Assembly: GCA_029938605.1 (NCBI GenBank)
Contig: JAOZUO010000005.1
Coordinates: forward strand, 1-49,129
Direction: 5' to 3'
Source of the DNA: Deltaproteobacteria bacterium
GTDB taxonomy: Bacteria; Myxococcota_A; Polyangia; HGW-17; JAJRWW01
DNA: 49,129 nt
The notes beneath the pieces were generated by a model that saw only the letters and a program-made list of their open reading frames with translations, ran no database searches and was not told the origin of the DNA. Made by a program: the position numbers and the translations under genes. The first letter of the stretch is position 1, and each line of letters opens with the position of its first letter. Of this stretch, positions 32,469 to 40,919 are shown in pieces.

Positions 32469-33908
32469 ATGACACGCACAGACAGATGGCGGGAGATCAT
32501 CACTCTGGCGACCCCCGTGGTCATCGCCAAGCTCTCCTTCACCGCCATGGGTATCGTGGACACCGCCATGGTGGGCCGGCTCGGCGCCACCCCCCAGGCG
32601 GCCGTGGGCATCGCCACCACGTATATGTTCACCCTGTACGTGTTCGGGCTGGGCCTCATCGGTGTCATCAACACCTTCGTGTCCCAGAACCACGGCGCCG
32701 GACGCCTCGACCGCTGCGGAGTGGTGCTCGGCCACGGCCAGCGCATCGCCACGGTGGTCGGCGCGGTGACCCTGATCATCCTGCTGCTCTCGGGACCACT
32801 GTTTCACTGGTCCGGCCTCAGCGCGGGCGTATCGGACCAGGGGTATTCGTATCTTGTCTTTCGCGTCATCGGCCTGCCCGGCGTGTTCTGGTACTGGACC
32901 TACAACGCCTACCTGGAGGGGCTGGGCGAGACGCGCACACCCATGCGGATCTCCCTGGCGGCCAACGGGATCAACATCGTGTTGGACTACACGCTCATCT
33001 TCGGCGTGGGCCCCATTCCGGCCCTGGGCGTGGAGGGCGCCGGCATCGCCACGGCCTTGAGCAACCTGTTCATGCTGGGCTGCTTCGTGGTGGTGATTCA
33101 CCGACGCAAGAGCGTCTACCGGAGGTACGGAGTCAGGTCCATCTGGGCCCCGATCAACTGGGACCTCATGCGGCGCATGATCCGCATCGGACTCCCCATG
33201 GGAGTGCAGCTCTTCCTGGAGATCGGCGCCTTCCTGGTCATCTCCGTGATGGTCGGCTGGGTTAGCGACGTGTCCCTGGCCGCCAACCAGGTGGCCCTGC
33301 GGGTCATGAGCGTCAGCTTCATGACCGCCTGGGGCGTCTCGGTGGCGGCCACCACCCTCGTGGGGCGACACCAGGGCGAAAGACAGCCCGATCTCGCGGC
33401 GGCGGCGGCACGACGAGCGCTGCTGCTCATCTTCGGATTCACGGTGATCTACGGCGCGGTGTTCGCCAGCCTGCCCCGGACCCTGGCGGAGCTGTTCACG
33501 CCCTTTGACAACGTGGCGACGGCCGCGACAACGCTGATCTACGTGGCCGCGGTGATTCAGGTCTTTGACGGCCAGCAAATGGTGGCCTACGGCGCTCTCC
33601 GCGGCGCCGGAGACACCCGCTGGCCACTGTACGTCGTCGTGTCCCTGAGCTGGGGGTTTGGCGTACCCCTGGTTTACATCTTGACCATCCCCGTCGGCCT
33701 CGGCGTCCTGGGCGCCTGGCTGGGTGTCCTCGCCATGCTGGCGAGCCAGGCCATGGTGCTGCTCTACCGCTTCCGCTCAGGGCACTGGAAGACCATCCGG
33801 GTAGACGATGACGCCGACCCCCCTCGCGACACCGCCCCCCCGAGCAACGCCGACCCCCCGAGCAACGCCTCTCGCGACACCGACCCCGGCTACGAGGCCA
33901 CGATCTGA
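32469..33908 (+). CDS. MATE-family efflux transporter
   Basis: A 479-aa inner-membrane protein with 12 predicted membrane segments in two similar halves: ATPVVIAKLSFTAMGIVDTA and AAVGIATTYMF in the first, IRIGLPMGVQLFLEIGAFLV and AANQVALRVMSVSFM in the second, as in MATE exporters driven by Na+ or H+. The tail (residues 450-479) is a Pro/Ser/Asn/Asp-rich low-complexity stretch with near-repeats (DPPSNA). ATG 32469 begins close to the first helix; ATG 32433 would add 12 residues. Neither has a strong ribosome site. Confidence 0.92.
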   Translation: MTRTDRWREIITLATPVVIAKLSFTAMGIVDTAMVGRLGATPQAAVGIATTYMFTLYVFGLGLIGVINTFVSQNHGAGRLDRCGVVLGHGQRIATVVGAVTLIILLLSGPLFHWSGLSAGVSDQGYSYLVFRVIGLPGVFWYWTYNAYLEGLGETRTPMRISLAANGINIVLDYTLIFGVGPIPALGVEGAGIATALSNLFMLGCFVVVIHRRKSVYRRYGVRSIWAPINWDLMRRMIRIGLPMGVQLFLEIGAFLVISVMVGWVSDVSLAANQVALRVMSVSFMTAWGVSVAATTLVGRHQGERQPDLAAAAARRALLLIFGFTVIYGAVFASLPRTLAELFTPFDNVATAATTLIYVAAVIQVFDGQQMVAYGALRGAGDTRWPLYVVVSLSWGFGVPLVYILTIPVGLGVLGAWLGVLAMLASQAMVLLYRFRSGHWKTIRVDDDADPPRDTAPPSNADPPSNASRDTDPGYEATI

Positions 33909-33920
33909 AGTCCCGCTAAG

Positions 33921-35201
33921 CTACTGACCCACCGAACAGGCCGGCACGAGATCCACGCCGCCGAAGAACTCCTGGGCCAGCAGGCGCCAGGCTCGTGCGT
34001 TCACCCGGTTGCGACACTTGAAGGGCGGGGGGCGACGACGAGCCTTGCCGAAAATCGCCCTGTGCTCCAGGAAGTAGCGCACCGCCAGCTCGGCGCCGTA
34101 CTCCCCTACTCCGCTCTCGGGGTGAAAGGCGTAGTAGACCCCGCCACGCACGGTGGTGCGGTGGGGCGCATAGGGCTTCAGGCAGCGCTTACTGAGCTTG
34201 GCGCGCTTCCTTGAGCCTTGGCCCCGACCGAAGGTGCAGCGCTGAATGATGCGCTTGTGGAGCTTTCCGAGCACCCGCTGCGACCAGTCGCGGTGGTGGT
34301 GATCGTTGAGATGGAACAGCTCGTGAAAGAGAGTCTCGCGCACGCCGCGCTGGTGGCCCAGCAGCGAGCCGTTGACGTTGTAGGCCACCGACCAGTCCCA
34401 GGCGTAGGCCGACGGGGTCCGCCGCCGCACCGAGCGGAAGGCCTTGATGGCCAGAGCGGTATAGCGATACCGCAGGCGCGACCGCGACCGCGACCGCAAC
34501 CGCAACCGCGACCGCGACCGCAACCGCAACCGCAACCGCGACCGCGACCGCCGGGTCGAGCCCTGGCCACCGGACTGCTTCAGATGCTTGCCCAGCCCAC
34601 GCATGAACCCGTCGATATCCACAAGCGCCTGGGCGATGCGCTTCAGGTGGCGGCGGTGGCGTCCCACGAGCAGCTCCGGCACCAGCTTCAGCTTGCCCCG
34701 CCAGCCGCCATCCATGCGCCGGGCCGGCTCCAACCCCACCACCGTACCGGTGCGGTCGTAAATGGCCCGCGCGAGGCGGACTGCCTTCACATCTTTTTTG
34801 TACCGCAGCGCCAACAGGCAGCGGATCCGCATCGCTCGCTTCCCCTTCGCGCAACCGGCCAGGGCCGAGGCGCCCCCAAACGAGCTCGACACCGAACCCG
34901 ACACCGAACCCGATGACGAACCCGACACCGAACCCGATGACGAACCCTGGCGTCGTCCCCGCGGAAACAGAATCCGCGCCGCCTCTTTTACGGATACCAC
35001 CGGCGGCGGCGTGGACCGCGCCCGGGGCCGCGGGCGGCTTCGGGGGCGCGCCACCGCCGGCTCGCCGGCCTTGGCGCTGGACACCTCCGACGTCCGCGGT
35101 GTCCGCCGGTCTGGCCCTGGTGAGCAACTGCAGGCCAGGGGGGCCACCTGGCCCAGAATGATCAAAACCCCGATTGGGCCGTTGAGGGTTGAGCTACGCA
35201 T
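33921..35201 (-). CDS. Repeat-rich zincin-type lipoprotein
   Basis: A 426-aa exported protein. The signal peptide ends at PLACSC. Residues 40-110 are low-complexity and include GSSSGSVSGS repeats. A helical middle region follows (120-210), then an Arg/Leu/Ser tract of 25 residues encoded by a hexamer repeat. The catalytic part has HELFH at 293-297 (FHELFHLNDHHH) and a downstream Glu in GEYGAELAVRYFLEHR, the pattern of a zinc metallopeptidase. No named family is recognised. The basic tract next to the HExxH domain is unusual. Convergent with the MATE gene, divergent from Fic. Confidence 0.7.
   Translation of the reverse strand: MRSSTLNGPIGVLIILGQVAPLACSCSPGPDRRTPRTSEVSSAKAGEPAVARPRSRPRPRARSTPPPVVSVKEAARILFPRGRRQGSSSGSVSGSSSGSVSGSVSSSFGGASALAGCAKGKRAMRIRCLLALRYKKDVKAVRLARAIYDRTGTVVGLEPARRMDGGWRGKLKLVPELLVGRHRRHLKRIAQALVDIDGFMRGLGKHLKQSGGQGSTRRSRSRLRLRLRSRSRLRLRSRSRSRLRYRYTALAIKAFRSVRRRTPSAYAWDWSVAYNVNGSLLGHQRGVRETLFHELFHLNDHHHRDWSQRVLGKLHKRIIQRCTFGRGQGSRKRAKLSKRCLKPYAPHRTTVRGGVYYAFHPESGVGEYGAELAVRYFLEHRAIFGKARRRPPPFKCRNRVNARAWRLLAQEFFGGVDLVPACSVGQ
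34477..34551. repeat. Hexanucleotide repeat CGC(G/A)AC
   Basis: Twelve and a half tandem hexamers of two kinds, CGCGAC and CGCAAC, lie inside the zincin gene and encode alternating SR and LR dipeptides. Being a multiple of three, expansion would change length and charge without a frameshift. Confidence 0.9.
34888..34947. repeat. 12-bp repeat in zincin linker
   Basis: Five 12-bp units, GACACCGAACCC or GATGACGAACCC, encode the Gly/Ser/Val linker of the zincin lipoprotein on the minus strand. Confidence 0.85.
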
Positions 35202-35301
35202 GGTGCAGAACCAACCATAGCACCCCGTAGGAGGTTGGGCCCGACGAGCCCGATTACTCGCTTGATGGTGACTCGCCGAGCCTGCTTGTCCAATGAAAAT
35301 A

Positions 35302-35329
35302 TTGACTTGAGGCGATTGGAAGGTATATT
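35302..35329 (+). promoter_or_regulatory. Promoter of the Fic gene
   Basis: TTGACT (35302-35307), a 16-nt spacer and TATATT (35324-35329) form a good sigma-70 promoter. The first operator begins inside the -10 box. Confidence 0.7.
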
Positions 35330-35384
35330 CGACTCAGGAATTGAGTCGAATACATGGCTTAATCGACTCATGGTATGAGTTGAT
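35326..35384 (+). promoter_or_regulatory. Two palindromic operators in the Fic promoter
   Basis: Operator 1 (35326-35352) is a perfect 11-bp inverted repeat, TATTCGACTCA, with a 5-nt spacer GGAAT. Operator 2 (35362-35384) has arms ATCGACTCA and TGAGTTGAT, also spaced by 5 nt, with one mismatch. The shared half-site is TCGACTCA. Centres are 34 bp apart, near three helical turns. Operator 1 covers the -10 box and start of transcription, so it must be a repressor site. Confidence 0.8.
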
Positions 35385-35424
35385 AGTCTGGGCTATTGGA
35401 CTCAGACGACCTGGAGGTGATCCT

Positions 35425-36582
35425 GTGGGGCGCTATATCTGGGAGCTGGAGCAGTGGCCGCGGCTTGGGTGGGACTCAGAGACTCTGCTGTCGCCGCTGG
35501 CCGCAGCGCGGCTCGCTCAGGGCAGATTGATGGGACGGACCAGTGGGCTGGGGCTCGCCATCATGCGTGACGTACACGCTGCGGTACTCACCGAGGAGAC
35601 GGTACGCACCGCAGCGATCGAAGGCGAGATCCTGAGCCGGGAATCTGTACGGTCCTCGGTGGCGCGACGTCTGGGGCTACCGACCGCGGGGTTGCCGCCG
35701 GTGCCGCGAGATGTGGATGGGTTGGTCGAAGTACTGCTCGATGCCACTGCGGGTCACGAGCGGCCCCTGGATCACGAACGGGTGCACGGCTGGCACGCGG
35801 CGCTCTTTCCCACGGGGTTCTCCGGCATGCGTCGGATCCGCGTTGGGGAGTACCGGCCCCAGGGCGACGTCATGCAGGTCGTCTCAGGCCGCCCGGGGCG
35901 CCAGCGGATACACTTCGAGGCGCCCCCAGCGGAGCGCATGGTCGATGACATGCAGGCACTGTTCGATTGGTGGCGTGGGGAATCGGGGGGTCTCGACGGC
36001 CTCGTACGCGCCGGGCTGGCACACCTGCGGTTCGTCACGCTGCACCCTTTTGAAGACGGCAACGGACGGCTCGCCCGGGCGCTCACAGACATGGCGCTGG
36101 CCCAGGATGAGCAGTCGGGCGTCCGCCTGTACAGTCTCTCGGCGCAGATTGAAGCCGAGCGCTCAGACTACTACCACGCCCTGGAGCGAGCGCAGCGCGG
36201 AGACGGGAACGTCACCCCGTGGCTCTGCTGGTTCCTGGGCTCCTACGCGCGCGCAGTCCAGCGGTCGGAGGCAGAGCTCGACCGCGTGCTATCCAAGGCC
36301 CGTTTCTGGCAACACCACAGCGCCGAGCCCCTGAACGACCGCCAGCGAAAGGTGCTCGGGCGCCTACTGGATGCCGGACCGGGTGGGTTTGAAGGCGGAA
36401 TCACCAACCGAAAATACGCCGGCATCGCCCACACCAGCCGCGCCACAGCCCAGCGCGACCTCGCCAAGCTCGTCGCCGCCGGTCTCCTGGTCCAACGACC
36501 GTCTGGCGGGCGAAGCACGAGCTACGACCTGAGCCGACACGCCGATGGGTTTGACGTGTCAGGCGGACCCAGCTCCGCCTGA
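35425..36582 (+). CDS. Fic-family AMP-transferase with inhibitory helix and wHTH
   Basis: A 385-aa enzyme of the Fic family, which transfers AMP (or other nucleotides) to protein hydroxyls. Residues 1-75 are a Fic N-terminal domain carrying an inhibitory motif, TAAIEGE at 62-68, that blocks ATP. The Fic motif HPFEDGNGRLAR is complete at 207-218. Residues 305-375 form a winged helix-turn-helix (RQRKVLGRLL, then YAGIAHTSRATAQRDLAKLV), so the protein probably binds DNA. The GTG start at 35425 has GGAGGTGA 5 nt upstream; the longer frame starting at 35341 would run through the operators. No antitoxin gene is adjacent, as expected when inhibition is in cis. Autoregulation by the wHTH on the operators is likely but inferred. 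Confidence 0.9.
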   Translation: MGRYIWELEQWPRLGWDSETLLSPLAAARLAQGRLMGRTSGLGLAIMRDVHAAVLTEETVRTAAIEGEILSRESVRSSVARRLGLPTAGLPPVPRDVDGLVEVLLDATAGHERPLDHERVHGWHAALFPTGFSGMRRIRVGEYRPQGDVMQVVSGRPGRQRIHFEAPPAERMVDDMQALFDWWRGESGGLDGLVRAGLAHLRFVTLHPFEDGNGRLARALTDMALAQDEQSGVRLYSLSAQIEAERSDYYHALERAQRGDGNVTPWLCWFLGSYARAVQRSEAELDRVLSKARFWQHHSAEPLNDRQRKVLGRLLDAGPGGFEGGITNRKYAGIAHTSRATAQRDLAKLVAAGLLVQRPSGGRSTSYDLSRHADGFDVSGGPSSA

Positions 36583-36618
36583 CACTGGTCACCTGGGATA
36601 CTCTTGGTGAGCGTGCGT

Positions 36619-37169
36619 CTACGGCTCGACGATGGTGACGGGCACGGCGGAGACCACCCGGTACCCGATACCCAGAAGGTCAGGCTCGCCATCTCCGTCG
36701 CTGTCCACGTCGGGCAGAAACATCCAGTAGATGTCCGCGTTACACCTGACCTCGGTCTCGGTTCGGTGCTGTCATAGGTTAAGAACTGGAGGATCTCGCC
36801 CAGCTTGTTGTCGATGGTCCCATCGCCATCGATGTCGATGCCGTTGTCCTTCGCCGCTTCTACGGTGTCGGGGTAGTACACCGTCTGCACAATGAAATCG
36901 TAGCCGGTGCCGGTCATGGGTACGAGATCGCAGTGGCCGGAGCAGTCATCTATGCAATTGGCGGGGTTCTCTCCGCCGGCCACATCGCATACACCGTCGT
37001 GGTTGCAGACCGGGCAATCGTCGGAGCAGTTGGCGGAGTTCTCCTCAGCGTCGCATACACCGTCGTGGTTGCACCCGGTGCCGGGCTCGTCGCCGTCACA
37101 AGCCACCATGCCAAACGCCAGCCCGCCGGACAGCAGGATCAAGGGCAGAATCTGGCACCTCATCTCCAT
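36619..37169 (-). pseudogene. Cys-rich lipoprotein gene with a frameshift
   Basis: The 5' part encodes a lipoprotein signal (LAFGMVAC) and two Cys repeats, CNHDGVCDAEENSANCSDDC and CNHDGVCDVAGGENPANCID, followed by a calcium-like DGDGT segment and LGEILQFLTYDS. Near 36757-36762 the frame shifts; the continuation in another frame reads CNADIYWMFLPDVDSDGDGE and ends TIVEP at 36619. One base is missing in an ACCGAGACCGAGG run. With the shift repaired the protein would have about 183 aa. It may be a sequencing error or a true break. The start at 37169 has GGAGG nearby. The protein is related to the other myxobacterial Cys-rich lipoproteins in the window. Confidence 0.7.
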
Positions 37170-37234
37170 CATACCTCCCATAGTTTTCGTGTCGCACGCT
37201 TTGACGGGGCGTCTGGCGCGGAGTCGGTGGAGGG

Positions 37235-39640
37235 CTACAATCCGTGAAGCTCGAAAGCGCACTTGGTGGGTTTGAAGGTGCCGCCCTGCAAGGTCGCCTG
37301 GGCCTTGCCCGCGAGGTTGCGCATGGCGCAGGAGGGGTGGACCAGGAGCTTTCGCAAAGCGGGCAGGGCCGCCTTGTCCCCCAGTCCGGTGAGGACCAGC
37401 GCGGCGAGGCGCTTGATCCCATGGTGGGGGTCGGACAGGAGCTTGATGAGGATCGCGCTGTGCTTCTTGATGGCCGGCCCCGGCGCATTCGCCACCCAGA
37501 AGTCCAGGACGACAGCGCGCACGGTGAGCTCGGGGGCCGCGAGCAGCACCCCCCAGTCGAGCATTCCTTGGCCGTCTTTGCCGAAATGCTGAACGAGCTG
37601 GATCCGGGTCCAGGGATCCGGGTGATTCACCAGCGCAGTGAGCGCCTTCCAGTCCACGGGCCAGGGATCCTTCTTACGTCTGGAACGCGCGGCGAGCACC
37701 GGGAGCACCACGCCGGCCGCGCGATCCTTACGCGCCAGCAGACTCACCAGCTCCGGAGTCTTCCACGTGGCGAGCCGCCGCCGCCAGCCGTCCACAATAC
37801 TGGGCGTTGGATCGGTCATGAAGGGCTTGAGGTGGTCTGTCTGGTCCAGGATCCACAGACGGTAGAACACCAGGAGCCGCACCAGCCAGGAGGGGTCCTT
37901 CGACAGCTTCACCAGCCGCGCGGAAACGACCTTGATGTCGGCCGGGTTGGTGAGCCCCAGCGACAGTCCAAGCACGGCGAAGGCGCGCACGCTCGGCTCG
38001 GGGGCGCCGAGCCCCGCCTCAACGAGCTTGAGCCTCTGGCTCACCGGGTAGTAGGCCGTGGGGATGTGGGCGAAGGCGCGGTAGTTCGCGTCCTTCATCT
38101 TAAGCTGCTTTTCGAGCTTCTCGAGCTCCATATATAGGTTGTGCTTCTTCTTGCCGTCCGCCAGGTTTGCCAGCTCCGCCCGTCGAAGCTGGGCCGGCTT
38201 GGGGCAACCCTGGGCGCAGGACCCCGGATGCAGCACCCGCAGCAACCACGAGTACTCCGGGAAATGGCGCCGCTTCCGGAGCCAGTCGAAGTCGTCGGAG
38301 CTCCCCAGGCCCAGCACCAGGGCCGTGATCAGCCCCGCCCGCGCCAGCTCCCCGGCCTGGGTGTCCCGACGCCAGCCCCGGGCAAGCCACTTTTGCACGC
38401 TGAAGGGAAAATACAGGCCGTTGAGCAGAATGAGGCGCTGCACCGGAGCGCCGGGCAACCGCCGGGCAGCGACGTTCATCATCGCCGTGAACAGGTGCTT
38501 GTTCAGGCGGTGAGAGGGATCGCTCTGCGTGGAGAACATCGCCAGGCTACGCTGGTACCATCCGGGGACCTTCCCGCCCGTGCGCAGGGGCAGCTCGGGG
38601 TTGGCCTCCAGGAACTTGAGCAGCAGTCCCAGATGACGCTGCGACAGCTTCTCCAGCATGGCCGCCATGGCCCTCTCCCACTCCAGCATATCCAACAGGT
38701 GCCGGCGGAACAGATCCTTGTGCCAATGCATGAGATACTTCTCTCCGGCAGCGGCGAAGGGGAGCCGGACAAAGAAGGTATCGAGCAACACCTTGGCCAG
38801 CGGATGCTTGGGATCGAGCTTGTAGCCGATGTCGTCGTCTAGGTACGCGGGGAACTTGACCGCCTGCTCGGCCTTGCTGGTTCCCGGCCGGGCCATGTGG
38901 ACCTTCACCACGTGGGAGTAGATGTCGGTCATCCTCGAAAATGCGGCCTTGCGAAGCGTCTTGGAGATGGACTCCTGGTCAGCCTTGGCGGGAAAGAGCT
39001 TCTTCAGGTTGGCGGCGTGTACCTGGAGCCGGTCGTAGAGATTCGCGGCGCTTTGCACGCTCACCTTGGGCAGGACATGGATCCGGGTGATCCAGAACTG
39101 GAGCTTGTCGAGCAGGTCGTTGTTGTACCGGTCGAGGCCCGCGAGACCGACGCCGGGGAGCTCATTGGTGCCTCGGTGCGCCTGGTGCACATGAAGCACG
39201 GCCTTCTCCAGGCACTCGTCCCCCTCAAGGGCCTTGAGTCCCAGTTTCTTGCCGCGCCAGGCCCGCGCCCGGCCGTTCAGGATCGCATAGAGAAGCAGGT
39301 TATGCGGCGTACGCTCCTTGGCCTCCTCGATGGCCTTGAGGACCTTGGGGCACCCCGCCGGCATCTGGGCCGACAAGGCCGACACGTGCTGCATACACTC
39401 GGCGGTGACGGGGAGACCTTCGGACTTACCCGGCGCCTGCAATACGAGCTTGCACTTCTGAACCTTGCGCACCAGACGCTCCCGGGTGGCTCCCGTGGAG
39501 GAGTACCGCAGGACCCCGGCGATGAGCCCCACCACGACCACCGCAAGTACAGCGAAGTACGGCCACTTGGAGCTCTTCTTCAGGCTCTCATCAAAATCGT
39601 CGTCAGAGAGCGAATCGTCGCTCGAATCTAATTTGGCCAT
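37235..39640 (-). CDS. Large HEAT-like membrane protein
   Basis: An 801-aa protein of unknown role. Residues 1-26 are acidic and cytoplasmic, 27-47 a single membrane helix (WPYFAVLAVVVVGLIAGVL), and the rest extends outside the cytoplasm. Residues 560-800 are HEAT/PBS-type helical repeats (ELTVRAVVLDFWVANAPG, GIKRLAALVLTGLGDKAALP). The middle 450 residues are helical without a named domain. No catalytic motif is visible; it could be a large scaffold in the periplasm. GAGGTG lies upstream of the ATG at 39640. Its composition resembles the smaller HEAT lipoprotein at 16.2 kb. Confidence 0.75.
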   Translation of the reverse strand: MAKLDSSDDSLSDDDFDESLKKSSKWPYFAVLAVVVVGLIAGVLRYSSTGATRERLVRKVQKCKLVLQAPGKSEGLPVTAECMQHVSALSAQMPAGCPKVLKAIEEAKERTPHNLLLYAILNGRARAWRGKKLGLKALEGDECLEKAVLHVHQAHRGTNELPGVGLAGLDRYNNDLLDKLQFWITRIHVLPKVSVQSAANLYDRLQVHAANLKKLFPAKADQESISKTLRKAAFSRMTDIYSHVVKVHMARPGTSKAEQAVKFPAYLDDDIGYKLDPKHPLAKVLLDTFFVRLPFAAAGEKYLMHWHKDLFRRHLLDMLEWERAMAAMLEKLSQRHLGLLLKFLEANPELPLRTGGKVPGWYQRSLAMFSTQSDPSHRLNKHLFTAMMNVAARRLPGAPVQRLILLNGLYFPFSVQKWLARGWRRDTQAGELARAGLITALVLGLGSSDDFDWLRKRRHFPEYSWLLRVLHPGSCAQGCPKPAQLRRAELANLADGKKKHNLYMELEKLEKQLKMKDANYRAFAHIPTAYYPVSQRLKLVEAGLGAPEPSVRAFAVLGLSLGLTNPADIKVVSARLVKLSKDPSWLVRLLVFYRLWILDQTDHLKPFMTDPTPSIVDGWRRRLATWKTPELVSLLARKDRAAGVVLPVLAARSRRKKDPWPVDWKALTALVNHPDPWTRIQLVQHFGKDGQGMLDWGVLLAAPELTVRAVVLDFWVANAPGPAIKKHSAILIKLLSDPHHGIKRLAALVLTGLGDKAALPALRKLLVHPSCAMRNLAGKAQATLQGGTFKPTKCAFELHGL

Positions 39641-39810
39641 AGGTCAGGTCACCTCATGCTCGCGATTGTCAAACCGGTAGTTCCCCAACCGGCGGCGAAT
39701 TATACATCATTCAGAGGAGCCCCGGGGTAGACATCAAGGGTGCTGTAAAGACCCCCATGCTTCGTTGAGAATACCCTGGTCTTTGTTCTCGTCTGAATAG
39801 GGGAGCGCGG

Positions 39811-39816
39811 TATAAT
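39811..39816 (+). promoter_or_regulatory. -10 box before the PEGA gene
   Basis: A consensus TATAAT at 39811-39816, 39 nt before the PEGA start. No good -35 hexamer at the usual distance. Confidence 0.45.
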
Positions 39817-39854
39817 CGCGACAGATCACACAGGTATCCGCTGGAGGCCCCGCC

Positions 39855-40808
39855 ATGACCCTGACCCACATCGCGATCGCGACGGCGCTACTGCTCTTGG
39901 GCTCCGTCACCGCAGCCCAGGCCCAAAAGGCGGGCCGCGCCACGCTCATCGTCAAGAGTAAACCCATGGCCCAGGTCTACGTGGACGGCGCGAGCGTGGG
40001 CACCACGCCGTGCAAAGTGACCGTGGTGGCGGGTCTGCATCGCGTGGAGCTGCGTACCACCGACGGTCGCACCCAGACCTTCCGGCTCACCTTCACCGCT
40101 GGCAAAAAAAGGACCGTGAGCCATCGCTTCCCCCCTGCTCGAAAGGGAGGCACCGGATATCTCAGCATCACCTCTACGCCCTGGGCCCAGGTCTTCGTGG
40201 GCGGCCGCGCCGTGGGCACCACGCCCATGAGCCGCTATGCCCTCACGGCGCGAAGCTACCTGGTGGAGCTCAAGACCTCCAACGGGCAGACCTACAGCCG
40301 ACGGGTCTACGTGCTCGCCAAGCGAAACAACGTGTTCCACCACGACTTCCCCCAAAAAAAGAAGAAGCCGGCCCCCGCGGCCTGGCTGTGGGTGCGCTCT
40401 CGTCCCCCATCCAAGGTAACGGTAAACGGCAAGCCCGTGGGCACTACGCCCCTGCGTGATATCGAGGTCCGCCCCGGAAAGGTGACGGTACTGCTCACCA
40501 CCCCCGACGGGCGCCGCCACAAGCGGGTGATGTTCGTCCCCAAAGACAAGACCGCCAAGCTCCAGCACATCTTCACGCCGCGCCCCCGCAAGGCGCTACG
40601 GGTCCGTGTAGGTTGGCTCATGATCACCGCCAACCGGCGAGCCCGGGTCAACGTCGACGGAAAAAACGTCGGGTTCACCCCCATCCGTCGTCTGGCCGTA
40701 AACCCGGGAAAGCATCGTGTCATCCTGCGGTCCGGTGGCAAGCAACGAACGGTCTACGTCCACACCACGGCCCGCTTCACCAAGCGCGTGCACATCCGTT
40801 TCCGATAG
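39855..40808 (+). CDS. Exported protein with four PEGA repeats
   Basis: A 317-aa protein. A cleavable signal peptide ends at AAQAQ (about residue 24). Four PEGA-type repeats follow, each with a strand ending VYVDGASVGTTP, VFVGGRAVGTTP, VTVNGKPVGTTP or VNVDGKNVGFTP and a basic strand. PEGA domains are small beta sandwiches found on surface and S-layer-like proteins and on kinases in this group. Basic linkers (KKKKPAP) lie between repeats. GGAGG precedes the start. The kinase gene follows after 111 nt, and the pair may share regulation. Confidence 0.88.
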   Translation: MTLTHIAIATALLLLGSVTAAQAQKAGRATLIVKSKPMAQVYVDGASVGTTPCKVTVVAGLHRVELRTTDGRTQTFRLTFTAGKKRTVSHRFPPARKGGTGYLSITSTPWAQVFVGGRAVGTTPMSRYALTARSYLVELKTSNGQTYSRRVYVLAKRNNVFHHDFPQKKKKPAPAAWLWVRSRPPSKVTVNGKPVGTTPLRDIEVRPGKVTVLLTTPDGRRHKRVMFVPKDKTAKLQHIFTPRPRKALRVRVGWLMITANRRARVNVDGKNVGFTPIRRLAVNPGKHRVILRSGGKQRTVYVHTTARFTKRVHIRFR

Positions 40809-40919
40809 GACCCACATGGGGAGCCCACCCTGATTCTCGATTGCGACGAACCGCCCATTCCCCTAGAATTGACCCCGGTTCGAGTACGACAGACCTGTCG
40901 TCGTGGAAGGGTTGGTCTC

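Noticed and set aside
32418-33578. A 386-codon minus-strand frame opposite the MATE gene
   Set aside because: Composition is His/Gly/Asp-rich, the typical shadow of a GC-rich membrane gene. No family match.
34477-34551. Hexamer array as a CRISPR-like repeat
   Set aside because: No spacers, unit too short, and fully inside a coding frame.
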